Program-made: the position numbers and the translations under genes
The notes under the pieces: generated by a model
Databases searched by the model: none
Seen by the model: the letters and a program-made list of their open reading frames with translations, nothing else
What the model was told of the DNA's origin: nothing
NCBI GenBank assembly: GCA_024277285.1
Contig: JAJRVM010000082.1
Coordinates: 1 to 14,402 of the forward strand
Length of the DNA stretch: 14,402 bases
Origin: Planctomycetota bacterium
GTDB taxonomy: Bacteria > Planctomycetota > Planctomycetia > Pirellulales > Pirellulaceae
Direction: 5' to 3'
In this document: positions 6,196-13,749 of the stretch, in pieces
Layout: every line of letters begins with the position of its first letter
Position numbering within the stretch: the first letter of the stretch is position 1

Positions 6196-7557
6196 ATTAT
6201 AGCCGACGCGATTCTCGAATTTGGTGCCGCTGACGAGCAGCAGATCGAAATCGTACGTGAGTATCGCGACGAATACAAGGCGGTTAGTGATCTGCTTGAC
6301 CGAGAGCCCAAGGTTCTTGAAATGGTTCATCGAGATCTTGACGCACTGAGTCAATCAACCTCGCGCCGCGGTCGCAAGGCAGTCTTCACGAGTGAGAACC
6401 TGTTTCGTGCAATCCTTGTGATGCAGCGCGAAGGTCTCGACTATCGAGAAGCGTCTGTTCGGATCGCTGAAAGCGAAACGCTTCAGAATTTCTGTCGGCT
6501 GCTGAAGAAGTCGACGATCGACTTCACACTGTTGAGCAAGGCCTATGGTGTGATCCAGCCAGAGACATGGGAAAATGTCAACCATCTCCTTGCACTGAAT
6601 GCTCTGTCGGAGGAGTTGATCACGGTCGAACATGTGCGAACCGACACGACTGTCACCGAGTGCAACATTCACTGGCCGACTGACTCAAGCTTACTGTGGG
6701 ACGCCTATCGCGTGGCTGCTCGAACGATGTCCTACGGGCGAGAGCTGGACCCTATCCGTTGCCCCTGGCGATTTCATGTAAAGAAGGTCAAAAAGCTACA
6801 CCTGTTCATCACTCGGTATTCCAACAGCACGAGCAAGAAACGTCTTCGTAAGGTCCGCCAGGAGATGAAGAAGCTGATCTTACGAGTCGAGGAAATACTG
6901 GAGAAAGCGGGGAAATTCGTCGCTTTGACCCAACGTTCGACCTGTCTGCAATTGCTGGGACTGAGGGACTCGCTGGCGGAGCAATTACCCGTGATGTGCC
7001 AGGTCGCCGATGTCGCTCGCCGACGCGCGTTCGATGAGGAGAAAGTTCCCAACGGTGATAAAGTGTTCAGCATCTTTGAGCCCCATACGGAGCTGATCAA
7101 GCGCGGACGGCGTGATCGTCCTGTCGAATTTGGCCACAAGGTACTACTGACGCAGTCGAGAGAGAAGTTCATCACCGACTACGCCGTGCTGGAGCAGTGC
7201 TGCAGCGACAGCGAACTTCTAGAGACGGTTGTCGAGCGGCACAAGGAACGGTTCGGATATCCCCCGGAATCGGTCGTCGCGGACAAGGGATTCTGTCCGG
7301 ACGCGGATACGTATGAAGAACTGGAAGAGGAAGTTGACTATTTGGGAGTACCTCGTAGCACGCGTGAATTCGGCGACACGCTGATGGGCGTCTGTCAACA
7401 ATGGCGAGCCGGTATTGAAGGCACGATCTCGTGCTTAAAGCGAGCATTTCGGTTGGTGCGTTGCGGTTTTCGGGGATTTAAGAATTTCGCCTCGGCCGTT
7501 GGCAGCGCCGTCTTCTGTCACAACTTGAGAATCCTCGCAAAAGCAACGGGTGGCTGA
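6190..7557 (+). CDS. DDE transposase of the IS (IS5/ISNCY-like)
   Basis: A 455-residue transposase that cuts and joins the element's ends. The N-terminus holds a predicted DNA-binding part (RRGRKAVFTSENLFRAIL, about residues 59-76, and YREASVRIAESETLQNF). The RNase-H-fold residues can be placed: Asp152 in RTDTTVTECNIHWPTDSSLL, Asp365 in VVADKGFCPD, and Glu410 in WRAGIEGTISCLKRAFRLVR. A 200-residue insertion between the first and second Asp is largely helical and charged. AAGGAGG 6 nt before the ATG fixes the start. It is full length with no frameshift, so probably active. The TDTTV-x-E-x-NIH-x-PTDSSLL signature is the one I associate with enzymes labelled ISNCY. Confidence 0.93.
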   Translation: MRIIADAILEFGAADEQQIEIVREYRDEYKAVSDLLDREPKVLEMVHRDLDALSQSTSRRGRKAVFTSENLFRAILVMQREGLDYREASVRIAESETLQNFCRLLKKSTIDFTLLSKAYGVIQPETWENVNHLLALNALSEELITVEHVRTDTTVTECNIHWPTDSSLLWDAYRVAARTMSYGRELDPIRCPWRFHVKKVKKLHLFITRYSNSTSKKRLRKVRQEMKKLILRVEEILEKAGKFVALTQRSTCLQLLGLRDSLAEQLPVMCQVADVARRRAFDEEKVPNGDKVFSIFEPHTELIKRGRRDRPVEFGHKVLLTQSREKFITDYAVLEQCCSDSELLETVVERHKERFGYPPESVVADKGFCPDADTYEELEEEVDYLGVPRSTREFGDTLMGVCQQWRAGIEGTISCLKRAFRLVRCGFRGFKNFASAVGSAVFCHNLRILAKATGG

Positions 7558-7740
7558 CGAATCTGAATTCACAAACTCGAAGACGCACCTTCATCACAGG
7601 GCAACCTATGCGCGCATCGTTGCGAAAACGATCCTTTCAATTCAAAACACACGAACGCTCAGTTACCGACACCACTCACGCCACATTGCATGTGACCACA
7701 TTGTGGCAGTCTGCCGAAAACAACGCATTATCAACAGAAA
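7558..7740. other. Non-coding right end of the IS
   Basis: This lies between the transposase stop and the right inverted repeat. Only short open frames without ribosome-binding sites cross it. It contains a CCACATTGCATGTG/CCACATTGTGG cluster (7681-7706), small dyads that may be transposase-binding sites near the end. Confidence 0.4.
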
Positions 7741-7748
7741 CTAGTTGG
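7741..7748. repeat. Target-site duplication, right copy
   Basis: CTAGTTGG follows the right inverted repeat directly and equals the left copy at 6067-6074. Confidence 0.9.
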
Positions 7749-8523
7749 CCTTCCCGGCCGAGCGATCGTCGGCGCGAAGACCTACGGTGAAGCTGGCAAG
7801 CCCTATCGCAAAGGAGCGGGAGCCGAACGCATTGACGGTATGGACTCAGACGGGAGTTTCGCAACGTACAAGGCGCCTCTCGCGGCTTCCAAGTTCTGGT
7901 TGCATTCGATGGCCGAGGTGAATCCGTCGGTGGATGCCAAATCGACTTCGGTGAAGCTCGAAATGGAGAAGGGGACGCCGTTGTGGATTCGCGTCACCGA
8001 TGCCGAGAGGTCGCCGATCCGCGGCTATCGTATCAGTGGGCAAGTACTAAGCAGTCATTGGGGCGACGCGATTGACGAACCGCGGTTCGAAGTATTCGGG
8101 CTTGCTCCTGATCAATCACGGACGATTCTTATCCTGCACACCGATCGACAGTTGGGCGCCGTCCTGCGAGTCGATTCCGGATCGGATCGCTCGAAGGAAC
8201 TGACCGTTCGGCTGCGACGGTGTGGAACGATTCGAGGGCGCATGGTGGACGGCCGTGGCGATCCCTTGGCCGATGTTCGTGTTCAAGTGAATACTCATCC
8301 GATCGAGAACTACAACGCTCGTCTGGAGAACGGTTGCAAGACGGACGACGCGGGTCGATTCGAGTTTACGATGGTGCCGCCCGGTAAGTATTGGTTGCAA
8401 CAGTACGGTGTTCTCTTGAATCCGAACGATGCGATTCGGTTCGTCGCCGAGTCGGGCAAGACGACGGATCTCGGTACGATCAAGATCGATCAGGGCAAAC
8501 TACTGAGTTCGAAACCGAGATGA
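7741..8523 (+). pseudogene. M56/carboxypeptidase-regulatory-like protein, 3' part after the IS
   Basis: The reading frame resumes directly at the right target duplication: LVGLPGRAIVGAKTYGEAGK and on to SSKPR at the TGA 8521-8523. Joined to RLVG at 6074 it restores one frame, because IS plus one duplication copy is 1674 bp, exactly 558 codons. The restored protein would be 671 residues. This part contains the end of one carboxypeptidase-regulatory-like repeat, a middle domain (TPLWIRVTDAERSPIRGYRI) and a last repeat (CGTIRGRMVDGRGDPLADVR...DDAGRFEFTMVPPGKYWL) ending in GKTTDLGTIKI. No mutation is visible in it, which again argues for recent insertion. It has no start codon with a ribosome-binding site and no export signal, so it is unlikely to be made. 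Confidence 0.85.
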
Positions 8524-9023
8524 ACCGTCACGGCTATAGCTTCGACGCTGTGGCCTCTCCCGAAGAAGACAAGAGAGTCGACGAGGCGTATGCGAAAGCC
8601 ATTGAAGAAGTGACCGAAAAGAACGTGAATGGCGCCGAGCGACGCGCGTATGTCAATGACGCACTTAATCGAGTCGGGATTATGAATCGTCCAGCAAATG
8701 GTGTATTCCTCGATTATATCTCCCGAGGCTTCGGCCTGGTCATCACACAAGAGCGGGGTCTGATTCGCGTGTTTTGCAACCAACCGCCTCATTCGTCTGT
8801 AAGGCCATTCACCGGTCATACGACCGAAGGCATCGGGATTGGTGACACCGTTGAGGAAGTCGAAAATGCCTATGGCGCACCAGACCACAAGGACGGCGCA
8901 CTTCCAGAGGGGGACGGCGGGTTGCTTTACAGGCGATACAACGCTCAACTTCACTTTAGTGACGGAAGGTTAGCGGAGTTTTCGTTCGAATCCGTCGCGA
9001 ACGACAGCAGTGACCGCAAGTAG
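8520..9023 (+). CDS. Unknown protein with BamE/SmpA-like C-terminal pattern, coupled to the M56 gene
   Basis: A 167-residue product from the ATG in the ATGA overlap (8520-8523) with the preceding gene; an upstream in-frame ATG at 8391 would only read the M56 gene in the wrong frame. No clear ribosome-binding site precedes 8520, so translation probably depended on coupling, and the IS may have silenced it. The N-terminus is charged and helical (EEDKRVDEAYAKAIEEVTEK), with no signal peptide. The C-terminal half, EGIGIGDTVEEVENAYGAPD...LLYRRYNAQLHFSDGRLAEF, follows the pattern of small two-layer domains such as BamE/SmpA (short helix, glycine turn, then strands). I cannot name the family. The position suggests a partner of the damaged M56 module. 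Confidence 0.7.
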   Translation: MNRHGYSFDAVASPEEDKRVDEAYAKAIEEVTEKNVNGAERRAYVNDALNRVGIMNRPANGVFLDYISRGFGLVITQERGLIRVFCNQPPHSSVRPFTGHTTEGIGIGDTVEEVENAYGAPDHKDGALPEGDGGLLYRRYNAQLHFSDGRLAEFSFESVANDSSDRK

Positions 9024-9062
9024 ATAAAGCAGCTCAACAATGAATTCCGAACAGTCAAGATC

Positions 9063-11828
9063 ATGATGCAAAACTCTACTGCCAGGCTGCTGTTGATACT
9101 GGTCGCGTTCCTGAATGGCCGGGCGTGTCCGGGTGAGCCAGCGCTTCCGTTACCCTCAGACAATCCGTTGGAACGCATCGCGTTCGGCTCGTGTGCAAAG
9201 TCCAACTTGCCGCAGCCGATATGGAATGCGGTGGTGGCTGCGCGACCCGGCGTTTTCATTTTTGCCGGGGACAACATTTACGCCGACACCCGCGATATGA
9301 AGGTGATGAAAACCAAGTATGCGAGGTTGGCCGCCCAGCCCGGTTTCCAGCGGTTATTGAGGGAAATACCCGTTTTGGCCACCTGGGACGATCACGATTA
9401 TGGGGCCGACGACTCAGGAGCGAACTATCCAAAGAGAGCGGAATCTCAGAATGTTTTCATGGATTTTTTTGGAGAGCCCAAGGGTTCCCAACGGCGAGCC
9501 ACGCCGGGCGTGTACGACGCCAAGCGGCTTGGTCCAGCCGGAAAACAGACTCAGATCATCTTGCTCGACACGCGGTATTTTCGTGGCCCTCTCAAAGCCA
9601 AGCCTCAAACAGAAACGAAGATTGCTCCCAGCAGCGGAAGAGGCGTCCGCTACGCCCCCCAGTCTGACCCCGCAGTGACCGTATTGGGCGGCACTCAGTG
9701 GGACTGGCTGGAGAAACAACTCAGACAACCGGCTGACTTGCGGCTGATTGTCTCGAGCATCCAAGTCGTTTCGGAAGATCACGACTCGGAAAACTGGGCC
9801 AATTTTCCACTGGAACAAGCGAAGCTCTTTCGCCTGATCCGCGACACCCGGGCCGAGGGCGTCCTGTTTCTCAGCGGCGACGTGCATAAGGGCGAGTTAT
9901 CGGTAAGAGACGCTGGCGTTGGTTATCCCCTCTTCGATCTGACTTCCAGCGGCCTGACACAAGCCAGCTCGAAGTTTCACTTTGCCTGGCCCAATCGTTA
10001 CCGGATCAGCAACATGGGCTGGGGCAACAATTTCGGGATGATCGTGGTGGACTGGGATCGCGAGGATCCGGAAATTCGGATGCAAATCCTGGACGAGTCG
10101 GGCGACATCGCGATCCAGCGCAAGATTCCTATGAGTCTGCTGAAGCGGGGAGCGCTGACCGATGCTCAAACCATTCGGAATCGGGAAGTGGAAGCCGCAG
10201 TAAGCAAGCGGCATCAACAATTGCGGGCGATCCGCCAAGCTGCCGCCTCCGTGGAGAATGCCAACCTGCCAGACGACCGCCAGAGAACCGCGAAGCATCG
10301 CGGCCTGTACGAAATACAACTGCGGACAGCCGAACCTGTCGACGACCCTTTCTTCGGTGTTGATTTCCGAGTCGCCTTCATTCGACCGGACGGATCGCAA
10401 ACCGTGGTCGATGGATTCTTCGACGGCGACCGGACGTTTCGAGCGCGCGCCTATTGCGATACGACAGGCCGTTGGCAATGGAGGAGTGTGTCGAACCAGC
10501 CGGAGCTTGACGGCAAACAGGGGACTTTCCAGGTGGTCAAATCGGCCCTGCCGGGCAAGCTTCGCAAGCACCCCGACGACCCGCGGCAATTCGCGTTTGA
10601 GAACGGTCAATGGTTTTTGCACCTGGGCGATACGGGCTACCGATACGTGGCCAAAGACGAATCGCACTGGCGCGAGTACATTGACCAGGCGGCCGAAATG
10701 GGGGCGACGAAAATACGCGTCTGGTTCAATCAAGAACGCCACGGAGTCGCGGCTCTATTTGACGGGAACCGGGGCGGTTTCAATTTGTCCTTCTGGCAGG
10801 AGATGGATCGTCGAATTGCCTATGCCTATGAGCGTCACCCGGACTTGAGCCTGCAATTGATTCCGTTCGGAGAAGACACCGATGAACTGAGACGATTTGC
10901 CGACGGTGACCGGGCGTCGGCGATGTTGCCGCGTTACGCTCAAGCCCGTTTCTCGGCCTATCCCAGTATTCAATGGTGCGTCTCGAACGACCGCGAGATT
11001 GTCGGCGACGATAAGCCTCTGACCGGGCGACGAATCCGGGCCTCGACGATTGACAAGATCGGTCGCGACATGGCCAAGCGTGAACCCTGGAAGACCTTAA
11101 TCACCAACCATCAATCGCGTTTCAAAGGCTTCTCGTTCGTCGACGCGTCGTGGTCCGACATCATCACCCTGGAAGATCTGGATCAGGTCTCCGGACAACT
11201 CATCAACGATTACCGAAGTCGCGGGGACGACCCCATCGTGTTGGACGAGGATCGGTATGAAACCTACCGGCCGCCCTTGCATCCGCGTTACTTCTTTCGA
11301 CGAATGATGTGGGCGAGCCTGCTGTCGGGCGGAATGGCCACCTACGGCGGTCTCCGGACTTACGAACCCGAAGGCTATGATGCGAAGAATACGGAGACCG
11401 AGGAATACGAGAAAGTCCAGGGAATCCACGGATACTACGACGCGGTCGAGCAGGGCCTGCTTCTGGGAGGCGCGGACTGCTTCAGACCGATTCGTCAATT
11501 CTTCGACGATGCCGAATTAACGTTGGTCGGCATGACACCCGATGACCCGATCGCGGGAGGCAATGGCGCCCGGTGGAAATGTGCTCACGGCGACGGAGTT
11601 TTTGTCATCTACCTGGCGAACCCGAGCGGCACAAAGCCTGAAACGGATCAGCCCTCCACCAAGACTCCCTCGGTGACGGTTCAACTGCCTCGCAGAAGAA
11701 CAACGACTCAGTGGTTCCAGCCGGAGAGCGGCCGATGGACTGAGCCCGCCGCGAGCCGCGAAGGCCAACAGACGTTCGAGGCGCCGGGACCCAGCGATTG
11801 GGTCCTGCTTTTGCGGCAACCGAATTGA
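9063..11828 (+). CDS. PhoD-like phosphodiesterase fused to DUF5060/DUF4038-like glycosidase module, exported
   Basis: A 921-residue two-part protein. Residues 1-24 look like a Sec signal (hydrophobic 9-17). Residues 37-362 are a PhoD-type metallophosphatase: FGSC (41-44), AGDNIYAD (68-75), TWDDHDYG (107-114), LLDTR (167-171) and SGDVHKGE (271-278), all the expected metal and substrate motifs. After a charged linker, residues about 414-495 resemble DUF5060 (YEIQLRTA...DPFF...F-x-x-PDGS...RAYCDTTGRWQWR). Residues about 510-830 form a DUF4038-like barrel: QWFLHLGDTGY, SIQWCVSND (635-643) and PIVLDED (724-730) stand where GH140-type enzymes have their acidic residues. A short beta domain ends in SDWVLLL. 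PhoD enzymes hydrolyse phosphate diesters or monoesters; GH140-like enzymes cleave plant-type polysaccharides. Acting together on a phosphorylated glycan is inference. The start lacks a clear ribosome-binding site. The frame is continuous, without any break at the joint. Confidence 0.88.
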   Translation: MMQNSTARLLLILVAFLNGRACPGEPALPLPSDNPLERIAFGSCAKSNLPQPIWNAVVAARPGVFIFAGDNIYADTRDMKVMKTKYARLAAQPGFQRLLREIPVLATWDDHDYGADDSGANYPKRAESQNVFMDFFGEPKGSQRRATPGVYDAKRLGPAGKQTQIILLDTRYFRGPLKAKPQTETKIAPSSGRGVRYAPQSDPAVTVLGGTQWDWLEKQLRQPADLRLIVSSIQVVSEDHDSENWANFPLEQAKLFRLIRDTRAEGVLFLSGDVHKGELSVRDAGVGYPLFDLTSSGLTQASSKFHFAWPNRYRISNMGWGNNFGMIVVDWDREDPEIRMQILDESGDIAIQRKIPMSLLKRGALTDAQTIRNREVEAAVSKRHQQLRAIRQAAASVENANLPDDRQRTAKHRGLYEIQLRTAEPVDDPFFGVDFRVAFIRPDGSQTVVDGFFDGDRTFRARAYCDTTGRWQWRSVSNQPELDGKQGTFQVVKSALPGKLRKHPDDPRQFAFENGQWFLHLGDTGYRYVAKDESHWREYIDQAAEMGATKIRVWFNQERHGVAALFDGNRGGFNLSFWQEMDRRIAYAYERHPDLSLQLIPFGEDTDELRRFADGDRASAMLPRYAQARFSAYPSIQWCVSNDREIVGDDKPLTGRRIRASTIDKIGRDMAKREPWKTLITNHQSRFKGFSFVDASWSDIITLEDLDQVSGQLINDYRSRGDDPIVLDEDRYETYRPPLHPRYFFRRMMWASLLSGGMATYGGLRTYEPEGYDAKNTETEEYEKVQGIHGYYDAVEQGLLLGGADCFRPIRQFFDDAELTLVGMTPDDPIAGGNGARWKCAHGDGVFVIYLANPSGTKPETDQPSTKTPSVTVQLPRRRTTTQWFQPESGRWTEPAASREGQQTFEAPGPSDWVLLLRQPN

Positions 11829-11928
11829 CCAGATGAACCAACAGCACTGGAGGACCGAGTTGCGGACGCCGATCTCTGCCTCCCTTTCCGCTGCTTGGCG
11901 AGCCGATGCGCGTGAGCGGTCGGTCATA

Positions 11929-11956
11929 GCGGCACGATTCGATCGGCTCGTGCTGC
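11929..11956. terminator. Weak hairpin between convergent genes
   Basis: GCGGCACGA (11929-11937) pairs with TCGTGCTGC (11948-11956) at 8 of 9 positions around a 10-nt loop, just beyond the stop of the minus-strand gene and in the 132-bp gap between two converging genes. No T-run follows, so it may only slow or stabilise transcript ends. Confidence 0.3.
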
Positions 11957-11960
11957 CTCG

Positions 11961-13661
11961 TCAATGAGACATGTCCTGGCCGATGATTCGGACCACGTAG
12001 TCATCCACGAAATCCGGAGTCCGGAAATTGACAGTACTCGACCGGACGTGGATCGTCTTCGAACCGGCCGGGCCGGATTTCGGATCGAAAAACTGGGCAG
12101 TGTACTTACCGTCCTCTAGCGGTAAGTCTGCTAGTCGAATTTGCGCACCACGAGGCGCGTAGGCAACGCCCTCAATGCCAGTCGGTGAACTCACGTAGGC
12201 GATGACCTCCTTGTTCGATGCCAACACCAGATTATGTCCGATCGGCGATATGAAGAAGTGTCCAGTAAAATCTAACGCGCCGTAGTCCTCAATGCTCTCG
12301 AAGAATCGCCGGAGTCGTCTTGCGTCACCTTCGAACTCATTCCACGCGTTTGGGTCGTAGTTGTGCGGGAACCCTGGCTTCTCCTCGCCGCCGAATCCTG
12401 GGCGGCCTCCCTTCACGTAGAAGTCCAGTTGCTGACACTTCGCCATCATCATCTTCCAGAGGTATTTTCGCAGATGATGGCGGTGTTCTGGAATGCGGTA
12501 ACTCCATTTGTGCCCCGTGTCATCGGTGTCCTCTTGAGCCACATACGGTTTCCGGTAATGGCGCCGCCATTCTCGCGCGTTGCCGGTGTGATGGCAGTTG
12601 CCGAAAATCACGACGTCGAAGTAGGGTCGAGTGAAAACCCAGTCCATTTCTGACCCCGGCCGCGGATACCCGCCACTCTGGTTGAACGGAAACCCGGCCA
12701 AGTGCCCGCCGTCGGTGCCCAGGACAATAGAACGCTCCGGATTCAATTCGTCCCCCTTCGCACGCACGGCCAAAGCGACGGATTCGATCCATTGCTTGGT
12801 CTTGTCCCAGTCTTGGTAGTTCATCCCCAGTTCGTGCACGAGCTCGTAGTAAATATTGTCAAGATCGTAGGTTACTTCGATGATCTTTTCATAGTACGCC
12901 TTTTGCACTGCAAAGAGTTCGTTCCGTCCATCGGCCACCGAATGGTAGAACTGACAGCGGTTGTTCTTATTTCGTTCAGTGTCCAGGTGATCTGTGAATG
13001 CGTTGATGTTGTTTCTGGGGTTAAAGAAGTGGCCGTCCCAGTTGTATCTCGCCACGTCACGGTTATAGTTCCACAACTGCCAACCGTTGAACATCAACAA
13101 ATCGACGATGATGCCCTTCGATTCGAGGTACTTACACTGCTCTCTAAATCGCTCCCAATAACGCTCGTCGAACTTCGTTAGATCAAATTGTCGGCTGCCC
13201 GGCTCTGTCTCTTGATAGGGGAACAGCACGTTCTTGATCGCACCACCGTTTTCTGTGGCAAACTTTTCGACATGCACCCAACTCCCCGGCACGTATGCTC
13301 GGCAATGATTCATGCCGTGTGTGCTCTGCCAATCGGCCCATTTCCTGTAGTCGTAGGCATCGTCCGCAGCGTAGAAAAGGAAGTCGGACATGCCGCCGAA
13401 CGAGAGGAGCGGCTTGCCATGATAGGAGAAATAGACATGTTCGGTGTTCACGTTCTCTAAGCGAAGTCCTTGCTCCGGCGAGGCACACTCACCGGCGATC
13501 GTCGGCGAAACAGCGATCAGGACCGCCAGGACCGCCGCCGTCGCGCCGAATCGTCCCACCGTCAACTTGGATGAGTACCATTTCCAATACCCTCGGAGCG
13601 TGGGTAATCGACCGCGGTCGCCTTGAACACGAATCTCGTACATTGAATTAGATTTCCCCAT
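11961..13661 (-). CDS. Secreted GH-A-like (TIM-barrel) glycosidase with C-terminal beta domain
   Basis: A 566-residue protein with a long basic N-terminus, a hydrophobic stretch (about 36-57, VGRFGATAAVLAVLIAVSPT) and a likely cleavage site near AGECA, so it is exported. The barrel spans about residues 70-470. NIYYELVHELG (269-279) puts Glu277 after strand 4 like a clan GH-A acid/base, and KPYVAQEDTDD (371-381) puts Glu377 where the nucleophile would be, 100 residues later. Both are predictions. The end (about 480-560: EVIAYVSSPTG...AQFFDPKSG...VRSSTVNFRTPDFVDDYVVRI) resembles the small beta domain called putative collagen-binding domain (PF12904), often found after DUF4038-type barrels. The substrate is unknown. 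It converges on the PhoD-glycosidase gene, so the two are not cotranscribed but may serve the same polymer. The ATG at 13661 has only a distant purine-rich site; the Met at residue 7 is an alternative start. Confidence 0.82.
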   Translation of the reverse strand: MGKSNSMYEIRVQGDRGRLPTLRGYWKWYSSKLTVGRFGATAAVLAVLIAVSPTIAGECASPEQGLRLENVNTEHVYFSYHGKPLLSFGGMSDFLFYAADDAYDYRKWADWQSTHGMNHCRAYVPGSWVHVEKFATENGGAIKNVLFPYQETEPGSRQFDLTKFDERYWERFREQCKYLESKGIIVDLLMFNGWQLWNYNRDVARYNWDGHFFNPRNNINAFTDHLDTERNKNNRCQFYHSVADGRNELFAVQKAYYEKIIEVTYDLDNIYYELVHELGMNYQDWDKTKQWIESVALAVRAKGDELNPERSIVLGTDGGHLAGFPFNQSGGYPRPGSEMDWVFTRPYFDVVIFGNCHHTGNAREWRRHYRKPYVAQEDTDDTGHKWSYRIPEHRHHLRKYLWKMMMAKCQQLDFYVKGGRPGFGGEEKPGFPHNYDPNAWNEFEGDARRLRRFFESIEDYGALDFTGHFFISPIGHNLVLASNKEVIAYVSSPTGIEGVAYAPRGAQIRLADLPLEDGKYTAQFFDPKSGPAGSKTIHVRSSTVNFRTPDFVDDYVVRIIGQDMSH

Positions 13662-13749
13662 GGGTAAGTCGGGTCGGATCTCCCCCTTTTCTAGAGACTG
13701 GGCAAGATGGAAACCTGCCTAGTCGACGACAAGTCAGAGAGCAACCGCC

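Larger units (their letters stand above)
6075..7740 (+). mobile_element. Complete insertion sequence, 1666 bp, IS5/ISNCY-like
   Basis: The element has TTTCTGTTGAT at its left end and the exact reverse complement ATCAACAGAAA at its right end (11 bp perfect; with a one-base gap the match extends a few bases). It carries one transposase gene, 115 bp of leader and about 180 bp after the gene. It is flanked by the 8-bp duplication CTAGTTGG. All parts look intact, so it should be able to move. The family is by resemblance of the transposase to DDE enzymes filed as IS5 or ISNCY; I cannot decide the subgroup. Confidence 0.93.

Noticed and set aside
9897..10742. 281-residue open frame on the minus strand
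   Set aside because: It lies wholly inside the PhoD-glycosidase gene, whose motifs are unmistakable, and its product matches nothing I know.
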